Below are positions 50,301 through 59,776 of a stretch of 64,000 bases of DNA, in pieces; positions within the stretch are counted from its first letter, which is position 1; each line of letters begins with the position of its first letter. This DNA is from Anastrepha obliqua (lineage: Eukaryota; Arthropoda; Insecta; Diptera; Tephritidae). The position numbers were made by a program, and so were the translations under genes. The DNA lies in assembly GCF_027943255.1 (NCBI RefSeq), contig NC_072895.1, forward strand, positions 37,360,001 to 37,424,000, in the 5' to 3' direction. The notes beneath the pieces are model-generated. The model was not told the origin of the DNA, ran no database searches, and saw only the letters and a list, made by a program, of their open reading frames with translations.

Positions 50301-53300
50301 TCTTATCACCACAAATATGCATCAAATGAAAGTTGGTCAATGGAAAGCAAAGTTTATTTTATATAATTTATTCACTCAGAATTTCGGCAAGTACTCTTTA
50401 CTTCATAAATACAAAGGTAACAATCCTAAAATTTTTTTTAAATTCTTTATGAAATTGCTGAAAAGCTCCTTCATAAAATCCAAAAAATAATTTGCAAAAG
50501 CTCATTAATTGGTTTTAATTTTAATCTCAAAACTTTAACAATCAAATATTAAAAATTTTGCGAATGTCTTTTTTATTTTTTTTTTATATAATATTAAATT
50601 CCAAGTTATTTATATTTATTATAGTTTCAGAAAATTCCGAAATAGTACTAAATATGGCGAGTTTGCAGGGTTATAGCTCATTGAATTTTGGTATAATAAA
50701 GCGCAAGCTTGAAGTGGCTCGAAAATCGCGTTGATTTTTCACAATTTTTTGTGACGGTATTGGGTGTTTTCTTCTAATTCAATATCAACCAAAAAAAATT
50801 GCGGTAAAAGTGCCGCATGTACTCGTATGTAAGCAGGTATGCGCATACTCAAAAATACAAACGCATATAAATAGCTTAAATGTATATATGGTGGGGGTGG
50901 TAATATGCATATGTATGTGTACATATTTAGGAATTATGTTCATTCAGACTTATTTATTTCGACCACCTCCTCGCTTAGTTGCCAACTGACATTCTTAGCA
51001 CAAATTCTGAATATCGTTATGAGCTGTCATTATCGGAGTGTTGTGCATTTGACATTTGTATGTGACATGAATCGATTCTAATGCTGGCAGTCTGAAGCGC
51101 GGTTGCGCAATTCGCACATATGAGCCAATACGAACATACATACAAATGTGTATCCCTGTAGGTAAAGTAGTATGCGAATAAAAAATGAAGAACTATAGTA
51201 TATCAGAGCGACGGTTGGTTATTCCAATTTCGAAACTTTATTAGACAAAATTTAACTGCAAAGTGGCCCGTATCTGATGAACGAATTAAGATTTCATAGA
51301 GCTCTTTTCGTTCTTATCCAGAGACTTTTCTGTGAATTTTGGTGTAATCGCCGCAACCAGCTATTGGTGTTTATTTTAAACAGCCAATTTTCTCTCTTCG
51401 CAAGCGAAATATGTATACACATACATATATATACAGACATATACTGTGGGAAAATTTCAAAATTCTACTGAGCTTCTGACTACTTTCGCTTTTCAAACAA
51501 AAAGTCGTCAACGCGCCACACAGTCTTTCAGCTATTATCATTTAGTAAAACACAATTCTGCTTCACTCATTCAATCTCCACATGTTAAATATTTGCCACT
51601 TTGGCTTTTCACTCTATGGCTTATATAAAAATTAATGTAAATATTTGGCGTTCACGTGTTCTTACATGCTTAAGTATATAGAGCGACATTAGTCAAAGTA
51701 TTTATAGAGGCTGTGCTATAATTTTAGTATGTTTGCCCATCATATAATAGTTGCTTATTTAAATGTAGGTATAAAATAATAAAATATAAATATATAAATA
51801 AGCAAACAACCCTACCGACTACACAATTTCGTAAACAATTCGCTCTTCTTGTCGCTAGCAGCAAAGCCTACTTTCAGCAGAAGTCCTGAGAAATGCAGTC
51901 GCTTTTTAACTTGACTTGAGGCAATGTAACTCAGGCCAGGTCGAAAGTCATATGGCTTGTGTTTATGATGGCAGTATGGCTTTAAGAGTAATACAACGCG
52001 TTGGATGAAATGGTTACGAGTTAATATTTTTATAATAACTTAACCTTAACAAGTGACTAGCGTAGAAAAGTTCGGAACAATTGGCATCAAGCATTAATTA
52101 ACTTCAGCATTTTAATCTCATTTGAAGCTTATTTGAAGAATATAATTAAGCAAAGTTAGGCACGCAATGGCAAGCCTCCGAATTTATTTCTGGCATGAAA
52201 AAGCTCCTCAGAAAAAAATGTCTGCCGCTCGTAGTCGGCTTAAAACAAATACCCAGAAAGGGTGTAAGCGCCACCCCTTCTTGACAGGTGATTGTTAATT
52301 TTGCAGCTAATCTGCCATATGTGAACGGGTAGATTAATTTTTGTGGATTTATTGCCAATCACAGCACATGTGAAGGTACTTTAAGACGGCACCCAAAAAA
52401 ATTCACCAGTTTCTTATATGGAAAATACGAGGGGTGCCTTTTATTTGGCAGGATTTGGCAACCCTAGTGTTGCAATCTGGCAACTGACAGCTGTATCGCA
52501 AAGTTTGAAATTTTTTGGCTTTTACGTACTCAGAACATTTTGAAATACCAGCGTTATTTGTGTTGTTTACAGTAACATAAAAGATTCATCTCGCTCCAAA
52601 AATGGAATTAAATCGTGAACATTTTCGTGCGATTATTTTTTACAACTTTCGACGTGGATTAACTCAGCAACATTGCATGGATGAGCTTAATTCATTTTCT
52701 GGCGATGAAGCTCCATCAGGTACCAGTGTTTATCGATGGTATGGTGAATTCAATCGTGGTCGTAGTTCACTCCAAGACGAATTTCGTGAAGGTCGTCCAA
52801 AATCAGTTGTTGTTTCGAAAACCATTGATGCTGTGCGCGAACTGATATTGCAAGATAGTCATGTGACCTATCGTGAGATTGAGACAATCTTAGGCATTAG
52901 TGTGACCAGCATGCATTCAATATTGCATAAACATTTGACTGTCAAAAAAATTTGTTCGCGTTGGATCCCACACAATTTGTCAATCGCTCAAAAAAAGGCT
53001 CGTGTCGATTGGTGGAAGGAAATGCTCAAAAAATACGATCGCGGGGCTTCGAAACACGTCTATGATATCGTGACAGGTGATGAATCCTGGATTTACGCGT
53101 ATGAGCCCGAAAGCAAATGGACATGTCGCAACCGTACCACTAGCACAACGCAGAACAGTAAATTCTGAGTGGTACACAACCATTTGTTTGCAAGTTGTCT
53201 TCCAAGAAATTAGGAAAACCAATCGCCAAAGACGGATCACTCTTCACCAGGACAATGCGAGCTCTCACACAGCGGCTCAAACAACTGCATTTTTGAGCAC

Positions 53301-56300
53301 CCAAAACATCGAATTAATGGGTCATCCGCCGTATAGTCCTGACCTGGCACCGAATGACTTCTTTTTATTCCCGTACGTAAAAAACAAACTGAGAAGTCAA
53401 CGTTTTTCGACACCTGAAGAAGCGGTTGCGGCATTCAGAATGCATGTTTTGGTGGTACCTCATTCAGAGTGGCAAAAGTGCTTCGACAATTGGTTCAAAT
53501 GCATGCAAAAGTGTATAGATCTTAATGGAGAATATTTTTAAAAACAATAAAGTGATTTTCGATGATTAAAATTGGTTTTTGTTCTCTAATCCCGAAATAT
53601 AAAAGGCACCCCTCGTAGAAGCAACACCTGGTACTGAATTCACTAGACGAAGACTAGTGCGCTTTCATATAGGGGCACTTGCGAAAGCAAACAGAGCGTA
53701 CCTTTTTAGATACTCGTGCTTGTTCATAGTATATGTATGTACGTATGTACATGTATATATAGAATTAAAAAAGTAGAATTTAGTACAATGAAGAAGTTTC
53801 CTAATTTCCACTTTTTTATAACTTTCCACTGCAACTGATTTGTATTGTCGCTGTTGCTGTATTACTGTCCTAAAAAAGATATTTTTACTCAATAGCGGGC
53901 GCATGTGCTGTTTATATGTATAAATTTTTAAAATACTCACGTAGCCTGCAAACATATAAAGCAAAAAATTATATGGCAATGTTTTATCGAAGTCAGCTCA
54001 TATAAAATGTTCAGTAGGAAGTCTGCGGGTAGCTGTAGAGTTTTAATAAAGAAAATAAATTATCGAATAAAGAATAATAAATAAATGCTATTCAACGCGA
54101 CTGCGCATTGAGTTGCGAACCTGCCATTCGTACAAAGAATCGTGCATGCGTATGAATATGAATTTGCGTACATGCATACATACGTGCGTACATATATACA
54201 TACATACATACATGCATGCGACAATTTGATATTAAATGAACGTCAACGATTATGCGACATTCATGCAGGCATATATACTCGCCCACACCCACACACACAC
54301 ACACATATACATATATATATATGTTAAAATGTATGTAAAGATCTATACATATGCATGCATACAAATTAAACGCACGTGAAAAGGTAAACGAACTACAAAA
54401 CGCGTAATTCGAATTGATGATTTCAAACTTGAATACGGAAAATGGATTAGTTCCTTCATGCGTATATTTATACGAATTTTTCGTATTTAGCTACATACGA
54501 TTTAACAAAATCATTAATACATATTTAATTGAAATAATAGGTGTTTGTCTTCTTGAAGTCGCACAAGCTGCTTTCGTGCCATAAATCATCTCTACCCATT
54601 TGCTGACATTCCCAAAGGATTTCTTTAATGACTTTTGTGACGAGGAGTCGCGCTTGACGGTCTCTCTCTCTTAATACATTGCACGTAGCGTCTTTACGTC
54701 ATACATACCATTTCTCCATGACCTCATTTATTTTTTTTTTTGTTTTTGGTGAGTGTCCGTCGTCTACTGCGTTGAGTGGTGTGGCCACTAACACAATTCC
54801 TCCTCTCTCTACTTTCTGCATTACTTCGGGAGAAAATGTATCGGCTTATTCCCGTTTGATATCGTCGCCCCTCAGGCGTTCGTGAGTGTCGTTCGTCAGT
54901 CGAACAGTTACACAGGACATATCATCTAAAATATCACCTCACATTTTATTTATCAAATTGTCTATCAGCTTCAATTATTCCTTAATAATACATCTAGCAG
55001 TTTTTCCTACATTAAACTTTCAGCGTTGTTCAAGATGTCATTCAAGTTTTCCTCTTCAGGTGGATATATTTACATACTTTGTGGAAAGTTCTTCTACTAA
55101 TTGAAACAAAATATTTGTTCACGATATATTTTCACCGGTTGTTTATTTATTGTCGCTAAGTCAAGAATATTAAGAGGTCCTCTTCGCGATCCTGACTTCA
55201 CATTATATTTTCTGGTAATTTGATCTGTCATATCTTCTACGTCGCGTTTAGTCTTATTATGAAATATAAAAGCTCCCGGTATCTTTTTTCTGTGTTTTTC
55301 AATATTGACTGAATTATGTCTTTTTTTTTAGCCAGTTTCTGAAATTCTCTTTTATTTCCACAATTTTTTCTCAACTTAAGTAGTCCGTTTTTCTAATAAT
55401 TGTGACGCCAGCCATTTGCTGGTAAAAAAGTTATCAGTCGTCACATTTCTTCCCTTAGGACAAAAACTCACTCAAAGTACTCACGTTGAGGACTGTCTCG
55501 TTTCGTCCTTTTCCATTTGCGAGAATCCATTTATAAGAAATTTACTTTGTAAAATAGACACCACCCAAAATTTTATTTCAAACTTGTCGGGTTTGTTCGG
55601 CGTGTACTGCGTGAATCGGCATCTCGCTTTGGTAGGGAATAATTGCTCATCAATCGTGATAATCTGGCTATTTTCAATGAATGAATTCCAAACATTTGAT
55701 ATCAACGCGAATTCATCTGTTTAGAATCGTAAACTGCGTTCATTTCTTTTATCGAAGCGGACAAATTGTAAAAGCCCGTAAACTCTTTCCTGTGCGCATT
55801 TCAAATATATACAACAATTACTAATACGAAAATAAAAATGAGTCACAAAATGCAAAATTCTGAAAATTTAGAAGAAACTGTAATTACATTTTCCGGGAAT
55901 TTTGATTCACCGTCATCGTAGTGGCTGCTTGAAGTAGTTCCTGAGAAGTATTCGTATTTACGTATATCATAAAAATGGAAGCGGGAAGTCAAAATAATCT
56001 AGAATATTACTAAATACATGAAATTCGAAAAAATTATATTATCATAAAATATGAAATGCAATTTAAAGAGAAAATATTGGGGATAATTGGTACCATCGGC
56101 CTTTTGGACCGGTAGGTAGTTCTGGTGTGAAACTACAGCAGCTTTACAGTTAGTAGCAAATTATTGATCCTCCAAATCGTAAAACCACAAATCTGCTAGT
56201 GCTCACCCAAAATTGTACTGGTTGGTTGTTAGACCTGCTATTTAAGTTATTAAAATATCTTACATCTTTTTCACAACTTAAACCTTAAATAATTTTGTTT

Positions 56301-59300
56301 TATATATTTCAAGTAGATACAGATACATAATAATTTAATTTAATTATTAATTAATTTCAGATTTATCTGTCACAATTCGGCTACCTGCCTGCTTCAGCTC
56401 GTAATCCTGCCAACGGCGGTCTGCTCGATGCAAGCACCTGGACCAAAGCTGTGCAAGATTTTCAGAATTTCGCTGGCCTAAATATAACTGGAGACTTGGA
56501 TGATGAGACTTTGGAACTAATGTCACTGCCACGATGTGGTGTACGGGATAAAGTGGGCTTTGGCACTGATAGTCGCTCAAAACGATATGCCTTACAAGGA
56601 AGCCGCTGGAGAGTAAAGGCCCTCACCTATAAAATTTCGAAATACCCGAAACGCCTTAAGCGCAATGATGTGGATGCCGAAATAGCCCGCGCCTTCAGTG
56701 TATGGAGCGATTTTACAGATCTGACGTTCACTCCCAAAGCTTCTGGGCCAGTTCATATCGAGATTAAGTAAGCAATTTTACTTATTTTACTAAGCATTTT
56801 AAAATTATAGAGACCACCTCAAAAAGGGATCAGAAATAAGACTTCAAAGCGCCAAAAAAATGGAGTACTGGAGGCTAAAGCTGAGGCAATTGTTCCATAG
56901 TTCAGATTTGGAGCCATTAGCATAACTTACTCCTTCACTTTACTCCGTTATTTATCTGTGCAATTTTTTTAGGTTTGTTGAGAGCGAACATGGAGATGGC
57001 GATGCATTTGACGGCGTTGGTGGTACATTAGCGCACGCGTTTTTCCCTGTTTTCGGTGGCGATGCACATTTTGATGACGCTGAATTATGGACGATTGGCT
57101 CACCACGTGGCACAAATCTTTTCCAAGTGGCTGCACATGAATTCGGTCACTCGCTGGGTTTGTCGCACTCAGATGTACGCTCCGCTCTGATGGCACCTTT
57201 TTATCGTGGATTTGATCCGGTTTTCAAGCTTGACTCCGATGACGTTCTGGCTATACAAGCTTTGTATGGCAAAAGAACTGTTGGAGTAGCCGATCGTGGC
57301 GGATTCCCCAGAACAACGCAAAGGCCAGCGTATGTTCCTCCAAAGGTGCCACGAGACGAAGTCATTTGCAAGGAGCCAAAAGTAGACGCCTTATTCAACT
57401 CAGCCGATGACCAGACATATGCCTTCAAGGGCAACAAGTACTACAGACTCACTGAAAACTCCATTGCAGATGGCTATCCCAAGCTCATTTCGGAAGGCTG
57501 GCCTGGTTTGCCGGGTAAGATTTTTAATATAAAAAGTCGAAACCTTGCAATAATTACCGTTACTTTGTCAACAGGTGATATTGATGCGGCATTCACATAC
57601 AAAAATGGCAAAACATACTTTTTCAAGGGCACGAAATACTGGCGCTACAATGGACGACAAATGGACGGTGACTATCCAAAGGAAATCAGTGAAGGCTTCA
57701 CTGGCATACCAGATCATTTGGATGCTGCTATGGTGTGGGGTGGTAATGGCAAGATTTACTTCTACAAAGGCAGCAAATTCTGGCGTTTCGACCCACTTAA
57801 GCGGCCGCCAGTCAAATCAAGCTATCCAAAGCCCATTTCAAACTGGGAAGGCCTGCCAAATAATATTGATGCTGCGCTACAATACACCAACGGCTATACC
57901 TACTTCTTCAAGGGTGACAAATACTACAGATTCAACGACAGAACATTTTCGGTAAATGTTGATAGTACATACATACATACATACATGTATACCATGACTC
58001 TAACATATCTACCAAGAATTCCATTCCTCTGAAGGACATAGATTTTTCTCAGTTTTTTAGTACGACGGTTGCTATTTATAGTTCTGACCAAGCCATGGAA
58101 AAAAATGTATTCGTGGTTGAAAACGGTGTTATGGTTTTTCGAAATATTCTTAGTGATGATCAATACTTATACCTTTGTATTCGTTTGAACCAATTTTCGA
58201 GGCGCCAGGCATGTTTGCAAGGCGTTTTTTAAATTGTCTGGGGTCCAACCCGAACACACCTTTTTTAAGACAAGATGCCAAATCTTATTGATGTTCGGCA
58301 TACCAATGCCCGCGGATGCCTCATTCTCACGGTAGGTGGCATGACAATCGCGCTCAATCATTTCAGCCACAAAAACTGATTTTAGATGACTTTCCAGGAA
58401 TTCGTCGGGAACAGCAAGAAAACCACGAGAAAATTCATTGTGCCAGTTTTGTACAGGGGTAAGGGAGAGTGCTTTGTTCATCGATGCATTCTTGTCTTGT
58501 TAATCCACATCGCAAATTGTGAAAAATATATCGCCGAGATAAATTTTTAACCCTCCGTTGGACACCCTTTTTTAAATCTTCGGTTGCGCAACTTCTGGTA
58601 TTTTTCGTCCTGTTCAAGGATCCCTTTTAAAAGGTTGTATCCATAAATCAATAGAAAATTAAATTTTAGGAAGCTACCTGGAAGCTAAAGTCGTTAGCTG
58701 TGATAGAAATATGTTAAATCACGTCCAAAGTCGAAAAAGCCAGTCGGGTGACAAACGAAAGTTAAATCCACTGCAAACAACCCTAACAGATATGGTTCGC
58801 ACTTCAAAATATTCTGTGCGCTTTTGTGGTAAAATATGTCAAACTTTCCAATGGAAACTTCAGATGGCGCCTGAGAACACCAGAAGTGCCCAATGCCAGA
58901 TATATAAATAGCAACCCTCGTATTGTTATTAGATTAGATTTCGATTACATTATTAGTGGAATAATTCGCTCTATGCTTGAAATACATAAATATTCGGGTT
59001 CATCACTCTTCTTCAAGTACAAAAAATCGAAATTGTTTTTCCATCGGAATTACAAAATTTGTTATATTTTAAGACTTCCACCAAAGTATTGCGAAAAAAT
59101 ATTAAGATTTGAAAGTACTTCCAAATATTTGTTCGAATTTATTTTCCCTCAAACTAATATTAAGATTTACGTGAGCTGAACCACTTTGAGGGTACCTCCA
59201 AACGTTATATATAATTCTTCTCACATTATGCAGACTTTCTCAGCTTAAACTCTACTATCGCCTGAGGTGATTTTTTTTTGGAAAAATATTAAAAAAAAAC

Positions 59301-59765
59301 TAGTTTTCTTTATGAAAAACTCGATTTTTGGAGGTCTTTTTTAATCGATTCCGGTGGAAAAAACTCAACTTTTTTCAGTGATGGACCCTAATAGATTCAC
59401 ATCTATGCATTTCGAAAATCGAATGCATTTTTTCTTCTATTATACGTTTTTCGGCGCAGTAGCAATTCATCATCATAAATTTTCAATTTGTTCAATAGCA
59501 AATTTTTTTTTATTAAAAATATCAGAAAATTACCCATATTTACGAAAATATTCCCTCTATTCATTAGATCGATGCAGCAAATCCGCCATTCCCACGACCA
59601 TCGGCACACTGGTGGTTCGGCTGCAAAAATGTGCCCTCGTCAACAGGTAATATTCTTGAAAATACCGAAGAATCGTATTTAACCTCAGCATACAACAATG
59701 ACGAAAATGACGAATCACTACAGTTCGAAGCAGGTGAGTGGAACCGACCTAGGAGCGCATTGTGA
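35074..59765 (+). CDS. Mmp1: Matrix metalloproteinase 1 (Mmp1), whole spliced gene in this window
   Basis: Secreted or surface zinc endopeptidase that cleaves extracellular matrix and basement membrane; in Drosophila it acts in tracheal growth, wound repair and tissue remodelling (family knowledge). Five coding exons join at 35074-35325, 56361-56767, 56973-57514, 57575-57951 and 59568-59733, or to the stop at 59763-59765, giving 591 codons plus stop in the read-through form. Domain order by residue: long N-region with hydrophobic signal 57-72; propeptide with cysteine switch PRCGVRD (Cys143); furin-type site RSKR ending at 159; catalytic domain about 160-300 with zinc ligands in [11 protein letters not shown] (275-285) and Met-turn Met293; proline-rich hinge; hemopexin domain from Cys352 to Cys545 with blade motifs at Asp358, Asp404, Asp450 and Asp499. 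All introns are GT-AG and phases match (0, 2, 1, 0). Near identity to my recollection of Drosophila Mmp1 supports the name. The true C-terminus is uncertain. Confidence 0.95.
35810..36240 (-). mobile_element. DD41D-type transposase relic in Mmp1 intron 1
   Basis: Minus-strand blocks [22 protein letters not shown] and [21 protein letters not shown] follow the order of DD41D transposases (GPYF, VNGERYRAM, WFQQDGATSHT). Frames are broken and the catalytic Asp of QQDG reads KGDA. No ends were defined. Confidence 0.65.
36585..36790 (+). mobile_element. SINE copy, diverged, in Mmp1 intron 1
   Basis: GGGTGATTACCATTCTGTGG, GAAGGTCGAATG (B box), GACAGGCAATGGCAAACAGT, CTTCTCATACAAA and TTCGGCCAAACACCAAAATA follow SINE order with many changes. 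Confidence 0.6.
37440..38556 (+). mobile_element. Jockey-like non-LTR retrotransposon, 5' truncated
   Basis: Plus-strand frames give the RT block (S)GVPQGSIF near 37500, [20 protein letters not shown] near 37605 (after a deletion that removed the ADD motif), [20 protein letters not shown] near 37980, [20 protein letters not shown] and [19 protein letters not shown], ending TAA at 38337-38339. A short 3' UTR ends in a TAAA/AATAAATAAATAAATAAA tail near 38533-38552, typical of jockey-clade elements. Several frameshifts. Sense to Mmp1 in intron 1. Confidence 0.85.
39254..39274. repeat. (GT)n microsatellite
   Basis: About ten GT units in Mmp1 intron 1. A complementary (CA)n run lies at 54287-54305, a (TA)n run at 2034-2052 and a (GAA)n run at 2668-2685. 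CATA/TATG tetranucleotide tracts are scattered throughout. Confidence 0.95.
41330..42400 (+). mobile_element. Non-LTR retrotransposon 3' fragment with RNase H domain
   Basis: An RNase H region reads [18 protein letters not shown] and [15 protein letters not shown] (41544-41790), where the Asp of ADSQ and the His/Asp of GHRD are catalytic-type residues. A C-terminal zinc-binding tail follows: [20 protein letters not shown] (42110-42170) and LRFIRASK to TGA at 42281. The 3' end near 42390 is AACCTAACCTAAC. RNase H points to the I/LOA/R1-type lineages rather than jockey. Frame breaks around 41800-41990. Confidence 0.8.
43570..44350 (+). mobile_element. Non-LTR fragment with RNase H remnant, second subfamily
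   Basis: Plus-strand blocks read [16 protein letters not shown] near 43655, a '[15 protein letters not shown]' region across 43765-43815, then a C-terminal [20 protein letters not shown] near 44080-44150 and [12 protein letters not shown] to a stop near 44247. Same architecture as 41330-42400 but clearly diverged. Multiple stops. Confidence 0.7.
45040..45650. repeat. Tc1-like MITE copy
   Basis: Right end, read as complement, is CAACTGTGTTCACAATAAAA followed by GCAGCGCGA, like the left end at 61089. The core has TTTTGACAATTTTTTGTGAC and the 'gcaagttggaagtggttc' region. The left terminus is unclear. Confidence 0.5.
46340..46720. repeat. Dispersed repeat shared with 31370-31830
   Basis: Same word order as 31370-31830, including 'tatttcactttg', TATACCAAAATTTTC, TTTACTTCTTATTATACTCA and ACGACAATGTCCAAAATACT. 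It lies in Mmp1 intron 1. Confidence 0.7.
46855..46985 (-). mobile_element. SINE body fragment in Mmp1 intron 1
   Basis: Complement shows CCGAACGGCAGATGG, AAGTACACTCGATGGC, TTGCCATTGCCTGCTGAGGG and CGACCGCTATTAGAGAAAAA. Confidence 0.65.
47005..47300. repeat. MITE core fragment
   Basis: Carries the shared core ('aaaatcaacgca', 'ttgaacttcattacacc', 'tataaaaccgca', 'gaaacttggatttatatgg', 'aaatatgaaacaaataaatt') without clear termini, between a SINE fragment and a non-LTR fragment. Confidence 0.5.
47350..48555 (+). mobile_element. Non-LTR fragment, same family as 41330-42400, with a nested insertion
   Basis: RNase H remnant FLDSQVAIK near 47520 and '[14 protein letters not shown]' near 47625. 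The C-terminal part, '[20 protein letters not shown]', FLSRYFFN and '[14 protein letters not shown]', resumes at 48240-48500 and ends AACCTAACCTAACTTAAC near 48555. The block from about 47750 to 48230 is foreign (next entry). Confidence 0.75.
47750..48230 (-). mobile_element. Nested minus-strand non-LTR 3' fragment
   Basis: Minus-strand frame 48217-48002 gives [36 protein letters not shown] and [20 protein letters not shown], the C-terminal CCHC-like tail of another RNase H-bearing retrotransposon. It lies opposite in orientation inside the 47350-48555 element. The left boundary is approximate. Confidence 0.6.
50155..50785. repeat. MITE copy with GCATTAAATAACTACAGCAC end
   Basis: Left end GGGCATTAAATAACTACAGC and 'acagggacttattgacaag' match the ends at 2707-3577 and 5053-5467. 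The core near 50690-50750 ends GTTGATTTTTCACAATTTTT. The open frame at 50191-50490 is AT-rich MITE sequence, not a gene. Confidence 0.55.
52157..52285 (+). mobile_element. SINE 3' half in Mmp1 intron 1
   Basis: GCAATGGCAAGCCTCCGAAT, CATGAAAAAGCTCCTCAGAA, CTGCCGCTCGTAGTCGGCTT, ACCCAGAAAGGGTGTAAGCG and GCCACC, followed closely by unrelated sequence. It ends about 140 bp before the mariner. Confidence 0.65.
52428..53615 (+). mobile_element. Mariner element (DD34D, mellifera-like), nearly complete, internally deleted
   Basis: Terminal inverted repeats CGAGGGGTGCCTTTTAT at both ends, flanked by TA on each side (52426-52427 and 53616-53617), the standard Tc1/mariner target duplication. Total length 1188 bp, close to a full mariner. 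It carries one transposase frame broken once in the middle. The high coding integrity makes it the youngest autonomous-type element in the window. It lies in Mmp1 intron 1 in the sense orientation. Confidence 0.93.
52602..53541 (+). pseudogene. Mariner transposase, frameshifted by an internal deletion
   Basis: The first frame (52602-about 53119) starts [10 protein letters not shown] and holds the two helix-turn-helix modules, the linker WIPHNL and the first catalytic Asp (Asp160 in VTGDESWIY). After ESKW about 40-50 codons are missing relative to family members and the frame shifts. The second frame continues [17 protein letters not shown], the second Asp in [10 protein letters not shown], and the third in [13 protein letters not shown], 34 residues later (DD34D), ending LNGEYF at 53541. 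Loss of the segment between the first and second Asp means no active enzyme. Confidence 0.92.
54650..55760 (-). pseudogene. piggyBac-like transposase relic
   Basis: On the minus strand the order is [11 protein letters not shown] near 55760, [22 protein letters not shown] block ([20 protein letters not shown], first catalytic Asp) and [13 protein letters not shown] near 55600, then [18 protein letters not shown] near 55430 (second Asp), [11 protein letters not shown] near 55270, and [18 protein letters not shown] near 55200. These match the DDE_Tnp_1_7 family in order. Stops and shifts are present, and the N-terminal third and the terminal repeats were not found. The sequence between 54650 and 54960 is an uncertain C-terminal extension. 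Located in Mmp1 intron 1, antisense. Confidence 0.85.
56361..56767 (+). CDS. Mmp1: Mmp1 exon: propeptide, cysteine switch, furin site, start of catalytic domain
   Basis: Acceptor TTAATTTCAG precedes ATT TAT CTG (IYLSQF). The exon encodes the peptidoglycan-binding-like propeptide with [14 protein letters not shown], the cysteine switch SLPRCGVRD whose Cys143 would hold the active-site zinc in the latent enzyme, and SRSKR (155-159), a proprotein-convertase site giving a mature N-terminus YALQGSRW. The catalytic domain then begins ([24 protein letters not shown]). The donor is AA|GTAAGC at 56768, phase 2, completing a lysine with the first base of the next exon. Confidence 0.95.
56973..57514 (+). 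CDS. Mmp1: Mmp1 exon: catalytic core, hinge and first hemopexin blade
   Basis: The exon starts after TTTTTTTAG at 56972 and continues [14 protein letters not shown]. It carries the structural zinc/calcium region ([21 protein letters not shown], shown here in two halves: LAHAFFP and [12 protein letters not shown]), the catalytic motif [11 protein letters not shown] with His275, Glu276, His279 and His285, and the Met-turn ALMAPFY. After LYGKR comes a Pro/Arg/Thr-rich hinge of about 35 residues, then Cys352 and the first hemopexin blade ([20 protein letters not shown]). The donor is CCG G|GTAAGA at 57515, phase 1. The 60-base intron that follows has no stop in frame, so unspliced RNA would stay open. 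Confidence 0.95.
57575..57951 (+). CDS. Mmp1: Mmp1 exon: hemopexin blades 2-4
   Basis: Acceptor TCAACAG at 57574 is followed by GT GAT ATT GAT, restoring Gly-Asp-Ile-Asp. Three more hemopexin blade starts are visible: IDAAF (Asp404), LDAAMVWGG (Asp450) and IDAAL (Asp499), each followed by a YFFKG or YFYKG strand and a YW/FW-R motif. The hemopexin domain directs substrate and partner binding in this family. The exon ends [14 protein letters not shown] at 57952, phase 0. If not spliced, the frame runs into a CATA microsatellite and stops at 58030-58032. Confidence 0.95.
58160..58620 (-). mobile_element. Mariner transposase N-terminal fragment in Mmp1 intron 4
   Basis: Minus-strand frames read [19 protein letters not shown] near 58500 (first HTH), WHNEFSRG, then [19 protein letters not shown] and [10 protein letters not shown] near 58250 (second HTH and linker). 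This matches mellifera-type mariner order, but the catalytic part is missing. Confidence 0.75.
59568..59733 (+). CDS. Mmp1: Mmp1 exon: end of hemopexin domain and acidic tail, alternative ends
   Basis: Acceptor TTCATTAG at 59567, then ATC GAT GCA GCA AAT CCG gives [20 protein letters not shown] (one run of 20), equivalent to the Drosophila segment that supplies the closing hemopexin cysteine (Cys545 here). It continues NVPSST. Two donors follow in the same phase (1): CAACAG|GTAATA at 59647 and GAAGCAG|GTGAGT at 59734, the latter a perfect consensus. Between them lies an acidic stretch ([15 protein letters not shown]). Read-through past 59733 adds EWNRPRSAL and stops with TGA at 59763-59765, with AATAAA at 59771-59776. 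A membrane or GPI-type tail exon, as in some MMP isoforms, was not found in the remaining 4 kb. Confidence 0.85.
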
Positions 59766-59770
59766 GAATG

Positions 59771-59776
59771 AATAAA
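59771..59776 (+). terminator. AATAAA polyadenylation signal just past the read-through Mmp1 stop
   Basis: AATAAA starts five bases after the TGA at 59763-59765. Its position suits a short 3' UTR isoform that does not use the donor at 59734. AATAAA is common in AT-rich DNA, so this is suggestive only. Confidence 0.35.

Larger units (their letters stand above)
35326..56360 (+). other. Mmp1: Mmp1 intron 1 (about 21 kb)
   Basis: Bounded by GAG|GTGAGT and TTAATTTCAG|ATT, phase 0. It holds a DD41D relic, three SINE copies, a jockey-like 3' end, three RNase H-bearing non-LTR fragments, several MITE copies, a nearly complete mariner and a piggyBac relic, described separately. Stretches with nothing recognised beyond CATA/TATG microsatellites and AT-rich DNA are 38557-41329, 42401-43569, 44351-45039, 48556-50154, 50786-52156 and 53616-54649. 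Confidence 0.85.
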
